Source of the DNA: Thermoactinomyces vulgaris
GTDB lineage: Bacteria > Bacillota > Bacilli > Thermoactinomycetales > Thermoactinomycetaceae
Length of the DNA: 64,000 bases
Reading direction: 5' to 3'
NCBI RefSeq assembly: GCF_003688725.1
Contig: NZ_REFP01000010.1
Coordinates: 124,001-188,000, forward strand
Shown: positions 54,079-64,000 of the stretch, one piece after another
Layout of the letters: each line of letters starts with the position of its first letter
Numbering within the stretch: position 1 is the first letter of the stretch
Made by a program: the position numbers and the translations under genes
The notes under the pieces: model-generated
The model's database searches: none
What the model was told of the DNA's origin: nothing
What the model saw: the letters and a program-made list of their open reading frames with translations, nothing else

Positions 54079-54384
54079 TTGAATAAGCTGATTAAAATCC
54101 TGATTCATGCAAGCACCTGGTTTGCACCGGTTCTTCTCCCGCTGATTGCCTGGTTAATTGTGAAAGACCGGGACGTCAAACGATTGTCTTTGCAAGCCCT
54201 TGTTTTTCATGCCATTTTCTTGCCGCTGTTTTTCATCTCCAAAGTTCTCTCCTTTCTTTTGATCGGAATTCCTTTTGCCATTCTTTTCGGCATCATGTTG
54301 ATTTATTTTCCGGTCAAGGGAATTGCTTACGCCTGGTGGGAAAAACAGTATGAATACCCCGTTGCCAAATGGTTTATCCATTAA
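54079..54384 (+). CDS. DUF4870 family membrane protein, copy 1
   Basis: A 101-residue membrane protein with about three helices and a C-terminal EYPVAKWFIH tail. TTG at 54079 follows GGAGG by eight bases. The promoter -10 TATAAT lies 32 bases upstream, so the leader is short. A paralogue with nearly the same leader is at 57706-58014. Function unknown. Confidence 0.78.
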   Translation: MNKLIKILIHASTWFAPVLLPLIAWLIVKDRDVKRLSLQALVFHAIFLPLFFISKVLSFLLIGIPFAILFGIMLIYFPVKGIAYAWWEKQYEYPVAKWFIH

Positions 54385-54500
54385 ATACACCCTGCAATTT
54401 TGTGCAGAAGCGAAGTTAATGACAAAGCAATGGATTTGTTTCTCTGGTCCGTTCGTTTTTTTGAAAGTACATCACGCTGCACGATGGTGTATTTTTTTGG
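54383..54500 (+). terminator. Structured element ending in a T tract after DUF4870 copy 1
   Basis: AAATACACC (54383-54391) pairs with GGTGTATTT (54486-54494) over 94 bases that themselves contain CTGCA / TGCAG (54392-54407). Run of T follows. Much larger than an ordinary terminator; may be a folded RNA or a small mobile remnant. Confidence 0.45.
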
Positions 54501-54516
54501 CAACAGGTTGCAAATA

Positions 54517-54558
54517 AACAGAGGCTGCCCGTTCATCTCCATTCAGGCAGCCTCTGTT
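54517..54558 (-). terminator. Terminator of the DUF1538/P-II operon
   Basis: AACAGAGGCTGCC pairs perfectly with GGCAGCCTCTGTT; on the minus strand followed by TATTTG, a modest T tail. Confidence 0.75.
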
Positions 54559-54575
54559 CATCTCTTCTAATTCAT

Positions 54576-54707
54576 TCATCGGACTTTGCCGTGTTTGTAA
54601 AATAACGCCAAATCAGGGCGTTTCACCTGCACCTCGGGATCTTTTCCGGAATCAGAAAATCCGTTCAAGCCCATGTTGAATGCATACGAGAAACGCGCCG
54701 TCTGCAC
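54576..54707 (-). CDS. Possible small protein (43 residues) after the P-II gene
   Basis: A short frame whose translation looks protein-like (FNMGLNGFSDSGKDPEVQVKRPDLALFYKHGK). It lies between the P-II stop and the terminator and would fill a 170-base gap. A GTG start lacks a clear ribosome site, so support is weak. Confidence 0.3.
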   Translation of the reverse strand: MQTARFSYAFNMGLNGFSDSGKDPEVQVKRPDLALFYKHGKVR

Positions 54708-54727
54708 CGATTCCGAAATCTGCGGAT

Positions 54728-55075
54728 TTATTCATCGGGATGGCATTCAGCAGGGATATGGTTGATTCCGACCGTGCGCTCCACTTTCATGACAAAAGCG
54801 ATCCCTTTTCCGGGTTTATCCAATTGGCCGCTTTTCATGATCGCATCCAAAACCCGTTCGGTTTTTTTGCGGTCAATCAAAGTCAGAATCACTTCTTTTT
54901 CCGGTTCGATGACAATATTGAAAAGCTTGGCTTTTTCATGGATTCCCGTGCCGCGCCCCTGCAGAATGGTGCCCCCTTCGGCGCCTGCCTTTTTGGAAGC
55001 TTCCACGACCTCTTGTGCAAACCCTTTGTTCACGATAGTCACAATCAAATCATATTCAATGTCCGGTTGAGCCAT
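54728..55075 (-). CDS. P-II family regulator, copy 2
   Basis: A 115-residue P-II-like protein (ferredoxin-like fold) with EGGTILQGRGTGIHE where canonical GlnB has GRGRQKG plus T-loop; the T-loop is shorter and lacks the usual Tyr51 context. IAFVMKVERTVGI forms the last strand. It should sense a nucleotide or small ligand and bind a partner. The ATG at 55075 follows AAGGAGG by nine bases; it overlaps copy 1 by 20 bases. The likely partners are the DUF1538 proteins encoded just upstream. Confidence 0.85.
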   Translation of the reverse strand: MAQPDIEYDLIVTIVNKGFAQEVVEASKKAGAEGGTILQGRGTGIHEKAKLFNIVIEPEKEVILTLIDRKKTERVLDAIMKSGQLDKPGKGIAFVMKVERTVGINHIPAECHPDE

Positions 55076-55427
55076 TTTTTTCATCCTCCTTCCGGGAATC
55101 GGATTCAAACAAATGAGAGATCCCGGCAATTTTTTTCGTATTCATGACAAAACCGATCCCGTTTCCCGGCCGGTCGAGCCGTCCCGCTTCTTTGATCGCT
55201 TTCAAAATCGGCTCCAGTTTCTCTTCGGGAACCAAGGTTAAAATCACTTCCTTCTCCGGTTCAATGTGAATGCCCAGAAACGACACCCACTCATGGATTC
55301 CGCTGCCTCTGGCGAACATCACCGTTCCGCCTTCCGCCCCGGCTTGTTTGGAGGCTCTCACCACCTTTTTGGCCAGCCCTTTTTTCACCACCGTAACAAT
55401 TAGTTTGTGATCAGGTACTTTGCTCAT
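55056..55427 (-). CDS. P-II family regulator, copy 1
   Basis: A 123-residue P-II-like protein paralogous to the next gene, with AEGGTVMFARGSGIHEWVSFLGIHIEPEKEVIL, again a shortened T-loop. It overlaps the end of the second DUF1538 gene by 17 bases. Family proteins form trimers and control transporters or enzymes by ligand-dependent docking of the T-loop; here the arrangement suggests control of the DUF1538 proteins. Confidence 0.85.
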   Translation of the reverse strand: MSKVPDHKLIVTVVKKGLAKKVVRASKQAGAEGGTVMFARGSGIHEWVSFLGIHIEPEKEVILTLVPEEKLEPILKAIKEAGRLDRPGNGIGFVMNTKKIAGISHLFESDSRKEDEKNGSTGH

Positions 55428-56145
55428 TTTCTTTCTCCTTCCTTCTGTATAAAATTCCCAGGATCAATACAGAAAGGATCGGAGCCAGTGCCACCAGCGA
55501 AACCATGCCGAACCCTTCCATCAAAGGGTTGCGCCCCTCGATGACGGTGGCCACGCCAACGACCATGGACAAAATGAAAGTAACGGTCATGGGACCGGTG
55601 GCAACCCCTCCAGAATCAAACGCAATCGCTGTGAAGCTGTCTTTTGAGAAGCGGGCCAACAGGAACACTAACAAGTATCCCGGAATAATAAAGTACCACA
55701 AAGGAATTCCGGCAATCACCCGTAACATGGACAAAGCCACCGACACAGCGACCCCGATGGATACAGTATATAACATAACTTTTTCCGGAATGGAACCGGT
55801 CGACACTTTATCCACCTGTTGGTTCAAAATTCTTACGGCCGGCTCTGCAAAAGTGGCGGCAAACCCGAGAAGAAGGCCAATGGGAACAAGAATCCAGTTA
55901 TACGAGAGATCCCCGAGAATCAAGCCCATCTGTTCACCGACGGGCATAAAGCCGATATGCACCCCCTGTAAAAAGAAGACCAGTCCAAAGAAAGTAATGA
56001 TAAATCCAACGGCGATATTCCCCACTTTGCGCCAAGGAAGTTTCAAATAAAAGAACTGAAAGAGCAAGAAAATCACAAACAAAGGAGACAATGCAAGGGC
56101 CACTTCAACCATGGTATCTGTCAGTCCGTGCAATGGATTGATCAT
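55411..56145 (-). CDS. DUF1538 membrane protein, copy 2
   Basis: A 244-residue polytopic protein with about six helices. The repeated motif GFAATFAEPAVRILNQQVD and FDSGGVATGPMTVTFIL is shared with the gene before it. It overlaps copy 1 by four bases (ATGA) and copy 1 of P-II by 17, so all four genes are coupled. Substrate and activity are unknown, but the pattern is that of a transporter plus P-II pair. Confidence 0.85.
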   Translation of the reverse strand: MINPLHGLTDTMVEVALALSPLFVIFLLFQFFYLKLPWRKVGNIAVGFIITFFGLVFFLQGVHIGFMPVGEQMGLILGDLSYNWILVPIGLLLGFAATFAEPAVRILNQQVDKVSTGSIPEKVMLYTVSIGVAVSVALSMLRVIAGIPLWYFIIPGYLLVFLLARFSKDSFTAIAFDSGGVATGPMTVTFILSMVVGVATVIEGRNPLMEGFGMVSLVALAPILSVLILGILYRRKEKENEQST

Positions 56146-56834
56146 GCATACACCACCCCTAACAGCAGTACAGAAAGAACCGGGCCGACCGAAGCCAATG
56201 CAACCAATCCGAAACCATCCGTGGAAGCACTTTTACCGCCGAGGACGGAAGCCACGCCCACGCCCAAAGCCATAATAAACGGAACGGTCATCGGACCGGT
56301 GGTGACACCGCCGGAGTCCAGTGCGACCGGAACAAATTCCGTGGGAGCGAAAAAAGAAAGCACAAATATGATGGCATATCCTCCCATTAACAGATACAGG
56401 ATCGGGATATTGAAGATCATTCGGAGCATGGCAATTCCCACCGTTATCCCCACACCCAGTGCCACGGTGGAAATCAAAATGCCTTTGGGAATGGTTCCGC
56501 CGGTCACCATATCCACCTGGGAAGCCAGGACGATCACATCCGGCTCAGCCACTGTTGCGGCAAATCCCAAAACCACACTGATCAGAACAACCACACTCAA
56601 TTTCCCAAACTTTGACATGGAAGAGCCGATCATTTCACCGATGGGAAGCAACCCGATATCCACCCCGACAAAAAACAAGAACAATCCCAGTCCAACCATG
56701 ACCACGCCGGTTAAAAACTGTAAAAACATTTCAACAGGCAAACCAATGACCGTGAATTGCAACAAAAAAATCACCACTGTCATGGGAAGAATCGATAAAA
56801 GGACTTCTTTTCCGGTATCTTTGAGTCGATCCAA
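56142..56834 (-). CDS. DUF1538 membrane protein, copy 1
   Basis: A 230-residue polytopic protein with GFAATVAEPDVIVLASQVD and LDSGGVTTGPMTVPFIM, the same repeat elements as copy 2, so the two may form a heterodimer. TTG at 56834 lies behind GAGAGGGGA. The frame is open upstream to 56906 but has no ribosome site there. First gene of the four-gene operon. Confidence 0.83.
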   Translation of the reverse strand: MDRLKDTGKEVLLSILPMTVVIFLLQFTVIGLPVEMFLQFLTGVVMVGLGLFLFFVGVDIGLLPIGEMIGSSMSKFGKLSVVVLISVVLGFAATVAEPDVIVLASQVDMVTGGTIPKGILISTVALGVGITVGIAMLRMIFNIPILYLLMGGYAIIFVLSFFAPTEFVPVALDSGGVTTGPMTVPFIMALGVGVASVLGGKSASTDGFGLVALASVGPVLSVLLLGVVYA

Positions 56835-56915
56835 TTCGGATTCCCCTCTCTGTTCAATTTTGTGTTGCCAAGTGCAGCCATACAATGTTTTTTTTGTATG
56901 CTGCATTTGGCTTTT

Positions 56916-57506
56916 TCACAAGTCCACGTCAATTTCAGTCCGGATCTTTTCATCCTTTGAAATACCAAGGTATTTAAGGGTTTCGGAAGGGGTGGAGTGA
57001 TGGAAATGCTTTTGGAGAAGAGAGATGGCGACTCCTCGTTTATAAGCATGATATCCAAACGTTTTCCGTAAAGAATTCGTGCCGATTTTTCCTTGAAAAC
57101 CGGCCGCTTTTCCCGCTTGTTGGATGATGCGGTAAGCTTGTTGGCGTGTAATGGGTTTTTGGGTTTTGGAGGATTGAAATAAATAGTTCTCATGTTTCAA
57201 TTGGTTCGATTGGACATAATGCCGGATCGCTTTTCTTAGCTTGGGATTCAAAAACACTTCTTGATCCCCGCCGGGTAATTGATAAAATTCCTTGTACGTG
57301 CCGTCAGGATTTATCACGTCGCAAACTTTTACATTTAATAGCTCCGTAATTTTCAAACCGGTGTTAATCCCAAAGACGAAAAGCAAATAATCCCGCTCGG
57401 AATGGGCTTTTAAATATCGCTTCATTGCTGAAATGATCTGTTTATCCCGAATCGCTTCGACAAACTCCAGCTCTGTATCACCTCGATTCGTGTTACATAA
57501 CCACAT
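56916..57506 (-). CDS. Small tyrosine-recombinase-like protein with altered catalytic residues
   Basis: Up to 196 residues, catalytic-domain only. Tyr179 (TLKYLGI), Arg147 (SLRKTF) and His170 are in place, but the first Arg is Lys52 (TGLKITELL) and the His of HxxR is Asn144. That suggests loss or change of recombinase activity. A perfect -10 overlaps the ATG at 57506, so translation probably begins later; GAGGTGAT near 57480 leads a CTG at 57470. The start is therefore uncertain. It lacks the usual N-terminal core-binding domain. Confidence 0.75.
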   Translation of the reverse strand: MWLCNTNRGDTELEFVEAIRDKQIISAMKRYLKAHSERDYLLFVFGINTGLKITELLNVKVCDVINPDGTYKEFYQLPGGDQEVFLNPKLRKAIRHYVQSNQLKHENYLFQSSKTQKPITRQQAYRIIQQAGKAAGFQGKIGTNSLRKTFGYHAYKRGVAISLLQKHFHHSTPSETLKYLGISKDEKIRTEIDVDL

Positions 57507-57533
57507 TATATCATATGATTAAGTAACATTCAA
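57505..57533 (-). promoter_or_regulatory. Promoter of the recombinase-like gene
   Basis: TTGAAT (57528-57533), 17 bases and a perfect TATAAT (57505-57510) on the minus strand. Confidence 0.6.
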
Positions 57534-57705
57534 ACAAACCATTTTCCCAAAGGCCGTCCGGATTCCAAACATCATCCAAAATCTCGTCTCAACGGAAATG
57601 CCGTTTTCACTCCATCAATCCCATGAATAAAGAAACAGGTTTCAAATGTCCCGTGACCGGGAATTTTTTATAATGAAACAATGTTGTGTTATGGAGGTTT
57701 TGTTT

Positions 57706-58014
57706 TTGGATAAGAGAGGCATCAAAATTTTGGTTCACGCAAGCACCTGGTTTGCCCCCATGCTTGTCCCGCTGATTGTCTATCTCATCTTTAAAGATCG
57801 GGATCTGAAACGTCTGTCGCTGCAAGCCATTGTTTTTCACGCCGTATTCTGGCTGCTGATTTCCGTCTCTTTTGTGTTATCATTTGTTTTGATCGGAATT
57901 CCATTTCTCGTTATTTTTTCCATCATGGGACTCTATTATCCGATTAAGGGAATGGTATACGCTTGGAAGGAGAAGTACTTTGAGTATCCGGTGGCCAGAT
58001 GGTTCATTCACTGA
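57706..58014 (+). CDS. DUF4870 family membrane protein, copy 2
   Basis: A 102-residue paralogue of the gene at 54079-54384 (shared KILVHASTWFAPMLVPLI, DRDLKRLSLQAIVFHA and EYPVARWFIH). TTG at 57706 follows GGAGG by eight bases, as in copy 1. The leader also matches copy 1. Function unknown. Confidence 0.78.
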   Translation: MDKRGIKILVHASTWFAPMLVPLIVYLIFKDRDLKRLSLQAIVFHAVFWLLISVSFVLSFVLIGIPFLVIFSIMGLYYPIKGMVYAWKEKYFEYPVARWFIH

Positions 58015-58020
58015 ACAACA

Positions 58021-58051
58021 AATCCCCCTTTTTCCAAAGGGGGATTTTTTT
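58021..58051 (+). terminator. Terminator of DUF4870 copy 2
   Basis: AATCCCCCTTT / AAAGGGGGATT, then a T tract. Confidence 0.85.
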
Positions 58052-58072
58052 ATAAAAACAATTTCCATAAAA

Positions 58073-58102
58073 AAACCTGCCACCTCAAGCTGTGGCAGGT
58101 TT
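58073..58102 (-). terminator. Terminator of the suf operon
   Basis: AAACCTGCCAC / GTGGCAGGTTT is a perfect 11-bp stem, followed on the minus strand by TTTTATGG. Confidence 0.82.
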
Positions 58103-58111
58103 GATCCGGGA

Positions 58112-59542
58112 TCAACCAATGGATCCTTCCATCTCGTAACGGATTAACCGGTTCATTTCCACCGCATATTCCATAGGCAATTCTTTGGTAAAAGGTTCAA
58201 TGAAGCCCATGATGATCATTTGCGTGGCTTCGTCTTCGGTCAGTCCGCGGCTCATCAGGTAGAACAATTGCTCTTCGCTCACTTTGGATACGGTTGCCTC
58301 GTGTTCCAACACCACATCATCATTTTTGATTTCGTTGTAAGGAATCGTATCCGAAGTCGATTCATTATCCAAAATCAACGTATCACATTTCACATTAGCT
58401 TTGGATCCCGTTGCATTTTTTCCAAAGCTGGACAATCCGCGGTAGGTGACTTTTCCGCCTTGTTTGCTGATGGATTTGGAAACAATCGTGGAGGTGCAGT
58501 TTGGAGCCAGTGCCACGACTTTTGCCCCGGCATCCTGATGTTGCCCCTTCCCTGCTACGGCAATGGACAACACATCCGCTTTGGCTCCTTCCCCTTTCAT
58601 GATGACAGCCGGATATTTCATCGTCAGTTTACTTCCGATGTTTCCGTCAACCCATTCCATGTGTGCCCCTTTATGAGCAACAGCCCGTTTGGTAACCAGG
58701 TTGTAAACATTGGGAGACCAGTTTTGAATGGTTGTGTAACGGCAGCGGGCGTTGTCTTTCACAATGATTTCCACCACCGCACTGTGCAATGAATCCGTGC
58801 TGTAAATTGGAGCCGTGCATCCTTCGACATAATGGACAAAGGCATCTTCATCGACAATGATGAGTGTCCGTTCAAATTGTCCCATGTTTTGCGAATTGAT
58901 CCGGAAGTATGCCTGAAGCGGAACTTCACAACGCACTCCTTTGGGAACATAAATAAAGCTTCCGCCGCTCCACACGGCACTGTTCAATGCGGCAAATTTA
59001 TTGTCCGAAGGCGGAACCACCGTTCCGAAATACTCTTTTAACAGCTCCGGATACTCGCGGACGGCTGTGTCGGTGTCGCAAAAGATCACGCCTTGCTCTT
59101 CGAGCTCTTTTTGCATGTTGTGATAAACCACTTCCGATTCGTACTGTGCAGAAACCCCGGCCAGGAATTTCTGTTCAGCTTCCGGAATTCCCAGTTTATC
59201 AAACGTTTGTTTAATTTCATCCGGTACTTCGTCCCAAGATCTTCCTTGGCGTTCAGACGGTTTTACATAATAAGTGATATCATCGAAATCGAGATCGTCC
59301 AGTTTTCCGGGCAAAAGAGAAAACCATTGGCTGTTTTCGGCATTGGGCAACGGCATTTTGTAAAACTGCTCCAATGCTTTCAAGCGAAACTCGAGCATCC
59401 AGTCCGGTTCGCCTTTCATGCGGGAAATCTCTTCCACCACTTCCCGGCTCAACCCTTTTTTCGAACGGAAAACCGAGACATCCTTATCGTGAAAACCGTA
59501 CTTGTAATCCGACAGATCCGGCAATTGGTTGTTTGTCGTCAC
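58112..59542 (-). CDS. sufB: Fe-S cluster assembly scaffold protein SufB
   Basis: A 476-residue beta-helix protein that with SufC and SufD builds Fe-S clusters. Conserved segments: [46 protein letters not shown] and [18 protein letters not shown] at 59542 lies behind AAGGAGGAG. It is the last gene of the operon (sufC, sufD, sufS, sufU, sufB), the common Bacilli order. Confidence 0.95.
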   Translation of the reverse strand: MTTNNQLPDLSDYKYGFHDKDVSVFRSKKGLSREVVEEISRMKGEPDWMLEFRLKALEQFYKMPLPNAENSQWFSLLPGKLDDLDFDDITYYVKPSERQGRSWDEVPDEIKQTFDKLGIPEAEQKFLAGVSAQYESEVVYHNMQKELEEQGVIFCDTDTAVREYPELLKEYFGTVVPPSDNKFAALNSAVWSGGSFIYVPKGVRCEVPLQAYFRINSQNMGQFERTLIIVDEDAFVHYVEGCTAPIYSTDSLHSAVVEIIVKDNARCRYTTIQNWSPNVYNLVTKRAVAHKGAHMEWVDGNIGSKLTMKYPAVIMKGEGAKADVLSIAVAGKGQHQDAGAKVVALAPNCTSTIVSKSISKQGGKVTYRGLSSFGKNATGSKANVKCDTLILDNESTSDTIPYNEIKNDDVVLEHEATVSKVSEEQLFYLMSRGLTEDEATQMIIMGFIEPFTKELPMEYAVEMNRLIRYEMEGSIG

Positions 59543-59555
59543 GGTTTTCTCCTCC

Positions 59556-62504
<2,949 letters not shown>

Positions 62505-62519
62505 CCAAAATCACCAACC

Positions 62520-63308
62520 TTACGCCTTTTGACCAACGGTTTCGTCTTCAATGCCCAACTCTTCTTTCACCCAGTCGTAACCTTCGGCTTCCAAACGTTC
62601 AGCCAGTTCCGGCCCTCCTGATTTCACAATCCTTCCTTGCATAAACACGTGGACATGGTCCGGTTTGATGTAATTCAACAAGCGTTGATAGTGGGTGATC
62701 ACGATCACGCCCATTTCCGGGCTCAGCATCGAGTTAACCCCTTTGGAAACGACTTTCAACGCATCAATATCCAATCCGGAGTCCACCTCATCCAAGATGG
62801 CAATGCGGGGTTTCAACATCATCATTTGCAAAATTTCGTTCCGTTTTTTCTCCCCGCCGGAGAAACCTTCGTTCAGGTAACGGGTGGCAAACTTCTCATC
62901 CATTTCAAGGATTTCCATTTTCTTATCCATTTCACGGATGAACTTCATCAACGAAATTTCGTTGCCTTCCCCTTTTTTGGCGTTGATGGCGCTGCGCATG
63001 AAATCGGAATTGGTCACGCCGCTTACTTCAGCCGGATATTGCATCGCCAGGAACAATCCGGCACGCGCTCTTTCATCCACTTCCATTTCCAAAACATCTT
63101 CCCCGTCGAGCGTGACACTCCCTTGGGTGACCTCGTAACGCGGATGACCCATCAAAGCGGAAGCCAGGGTGCTCTTACCGGTCCCGTTCGGACCCATGAT
63201 CGCATGAACTTCTCCGCCATTGACCTCCAAATTGACGCCTTTGAGGATTTCTTTCCCATCCACGGATGCATGCAAATCCTTTATTATCAATTTTGGTGCT
63301 GTCGACAT
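62520..63308 (-). CDS. sufC: Fe-S cluster assembly ATPase SufC
   Basis: A 262-residue ABC-type ATPase, soluble, that drives conformational change of SufBD. Walker A GPNGTGKST, signature FSGGEKKRNEI and Walker B IAILDEVDSGLD are visible. The ATG at 63308 follows GGAGGATGAG; the frame is open six codons upstream, but that start overlaps the ribosome site. First gene of the operon, with a good promoter 170 bases upstream. Confidence 0.95.
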   Translation of the reverse strand: MSTAPKLIIKDLHASVDGKEILKGVNLEVNGGEVHAIMGPNGTGKSTLASALMGHPRYEVTQGSVTLDGEDVLEMEVDERARAGLFLAMQYPAEVSGVTNSDFMRSAINAKKGEGNEISLMKFIREMDKKMEILEMDEKFATRYLNEGFSGGEKKRNEILQMMMLKPRIAILDEVDSGLDIDALKVVSKGVNSMLSPEMGVIVITHYQRLLNYIKPDHVHVFMQGRIVKSGGPELAERLEAEGYDWVKEELGIEDETVGQKA

Positions 63309-63445
63309 AGTCTCATCCTCCATCATGTCTTTTGCCCTTGTTTATCTCCTGAACCGCAACGGGTTGTCATCAACCGGAGATATTCCCTCAACACCGTCCG
63401 TTTGGACAGCGTGAAAAGAAAAACCAATCGGACAATCACCCTAAA

Positions 63446-63460
63446 TTAAAGTGATTATCA
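63446..63460. promoter_or_regulatory. Fur-like site in the suf promoter region
   Basis: TTAAAGTGATTATCA matches the Fur 7-1-7 consensus at 11 of 14 positions; the right half is perfect. It sits just downstream of the expected suf transcription start. Confidence 0.4.
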
Positions 63461-63475
63461 CCTGATTCTCATTTC

Positions 63476-63504
63476 ATTTTACTTCACGATATGGGGTATA
63501 TCAA
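63476..63504 (-). promoter_or_regulatory. Promoter of the suf operon
   Basis: TTGATA (63499-63504), 17 bases, TAAAAT (63476-63481) on the minus strand, giving a leader of about 160 bases. Confidence 0.65.
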
Positions 63505-63874
63505 GTGAAGATTGGAAATCGTGCGGTTTCAGTCCTCCTCTTTTAATGTGAAGTTATTGGTATTTTTTCTTCATGGGCTCAAAACTACTCATAAATATAA
63601 CATTTCATCGCCGCACATGAAACTTCATTCTTTGGAATCCGGCAAACGGATGCAAACCTTTTCAATATCATCGCTTTTTCCCGTGAATGCCCCGGAAATC
63701 TTTAATTTTCCCTTGCTTTTCAGCCCGTTTTCAGGCAAAATATCTTTAGGAGGTTTTTTTCGGAATTCATCGAAATATTTTGCCTCGGGAGATCGTTTCT
63801 GCCATCATCAGGTTGATCATCTTTTTTTTATTTCCGCACCTTTTTGAATAAGCGCGTTGGTAGGAGGAGTTTTT
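63505..63874. other. Intergenic region upstream of suf
   Basis: About 370 bases without a supportable gene. A plus-strand frame (63512-63847) has no ribosome site and no protein-like character. Confidence 0.5.
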
Positions 63875-64000
63875 ATGGAAAAAAGCACTTACAGGGTTTC
63901 GAAAGAACCATCTTGTATGCCCCCATCTCTTAGCTCTCCGATCGGAATTTACACCAAACCCGCCACAGACACACAATGCAAAACAAAAAAGCAGCGATCT
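63875..64000 (+). CDS. Start of an unrecognised gene, cut by the window end
   Basis: A plus-strand frame of 42 codons runs open to the window edge from an ATG behind GTAGGAGGAG. The visible residues (MEKSTYRVSKEPSCMPPSLS and following) are rich in Ser, Pro, Lys and Cys with no known motif. The ribosome site is the main support. Confidence 0.4.
   Translation, partial: MEKSTYRVSKEPSCMPPSLSSPIGIYTKPATDTQCKTKKQRS

Noticed and set aside
63512-63847. Plus-strand frame upstream of suf
   Set aside because: No ribosome site, Ser/Phe-rich random composition, and it runs through the suf upstream region.

Overview
The window reads as chromosomal DNA of a Gram-positive, low-to-mid GC member of the Bacilli. 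Purine-rich Shine-Dalgarno sites, frequent TTG/GTG starts, a sufCDSUB cluster, yunC/yunD/yunF-like genes, a YfkAB radical SAM protein, an acetylated-DAP lysine operon and a sortase all point that way. A Bacillales / Thermoactinomycetaceae-type genome is my inference, not something proved by the sequence. No rRNA, tRNA, CRISPR array or complete insertion sequence was seen.

Layout. 0.3-3.6 kb: Fur-controlled divergent iron-siderophore uptake genes (two FecCD permeases, one binding lipoprotein, no ATPase). 3.6-8.5 kb: a cell-wall hydrolase, an amino-acid permease, an NrdH-like redoxin and a UbiD decarboxylase. 8.5-14.2 kb: a peptide ABC operon transcribed leftward in the order ATPase, ATPase, binding protein, permease, permease. 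14.4-20.9 kb: pdxK, a tandem degenerate ThyX-like protein, a toxin-antitoxin pair, an AGCS symporter and a bpsA-bpsB type III polyketide operon with a strong palindrome over the bpsA ribosome binding site. 21.0-33.0 kb: a compact leftward operon for a Tn916/ICE-type type IV secretion apparatus (TcpC, TcpD-like, TcpE, VirB4, VirB6-like, wall hydrolase, VirD4-like ATPase), headed by a class D sortase and its likely LPDTA substrate. No relaxase or integrase is visible, and ordinary chromosomal genes lie on both sides.

33.4-43.5 kb: housekeeping genes (VOC protein, DUF3891, bluB, yfkAB, DUF2621, cold-shock protein, yun genes, a JAMM-like protein, pncB), plus two tandem 30-31 residue hydrophobic peptides. 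43.5-48.9 kb: the glyoxylate bypass (aceA, aceB), a 41-residue acidic protein, an AI-2E family exporter and a YihY protein. 49.1-50.7 kb: an XRE-TPR regulator of the RRNPP type overlapping a secreted pro-peptide that carries four identical QSEPGGL heptapeptides. This looks like a complete quorum-sensing cassette and is the most striking item in the window. 50.8-54.0 kb: dapH, a class III aminotransferase and an N-acetyl-DAP deacetylase. 54.1-58.0 kb: two paralogous DUF4870 genes bracket an opposite-strand block of two DUF1538 membrane proteins, two P-II-like regulators and a degenerate tyrosine recombinase. 58.1-63.3 kb: the suf iron-sulfur operon with a good promoter and a Fur-like site. The right end holds the start of an unrecognised gene.
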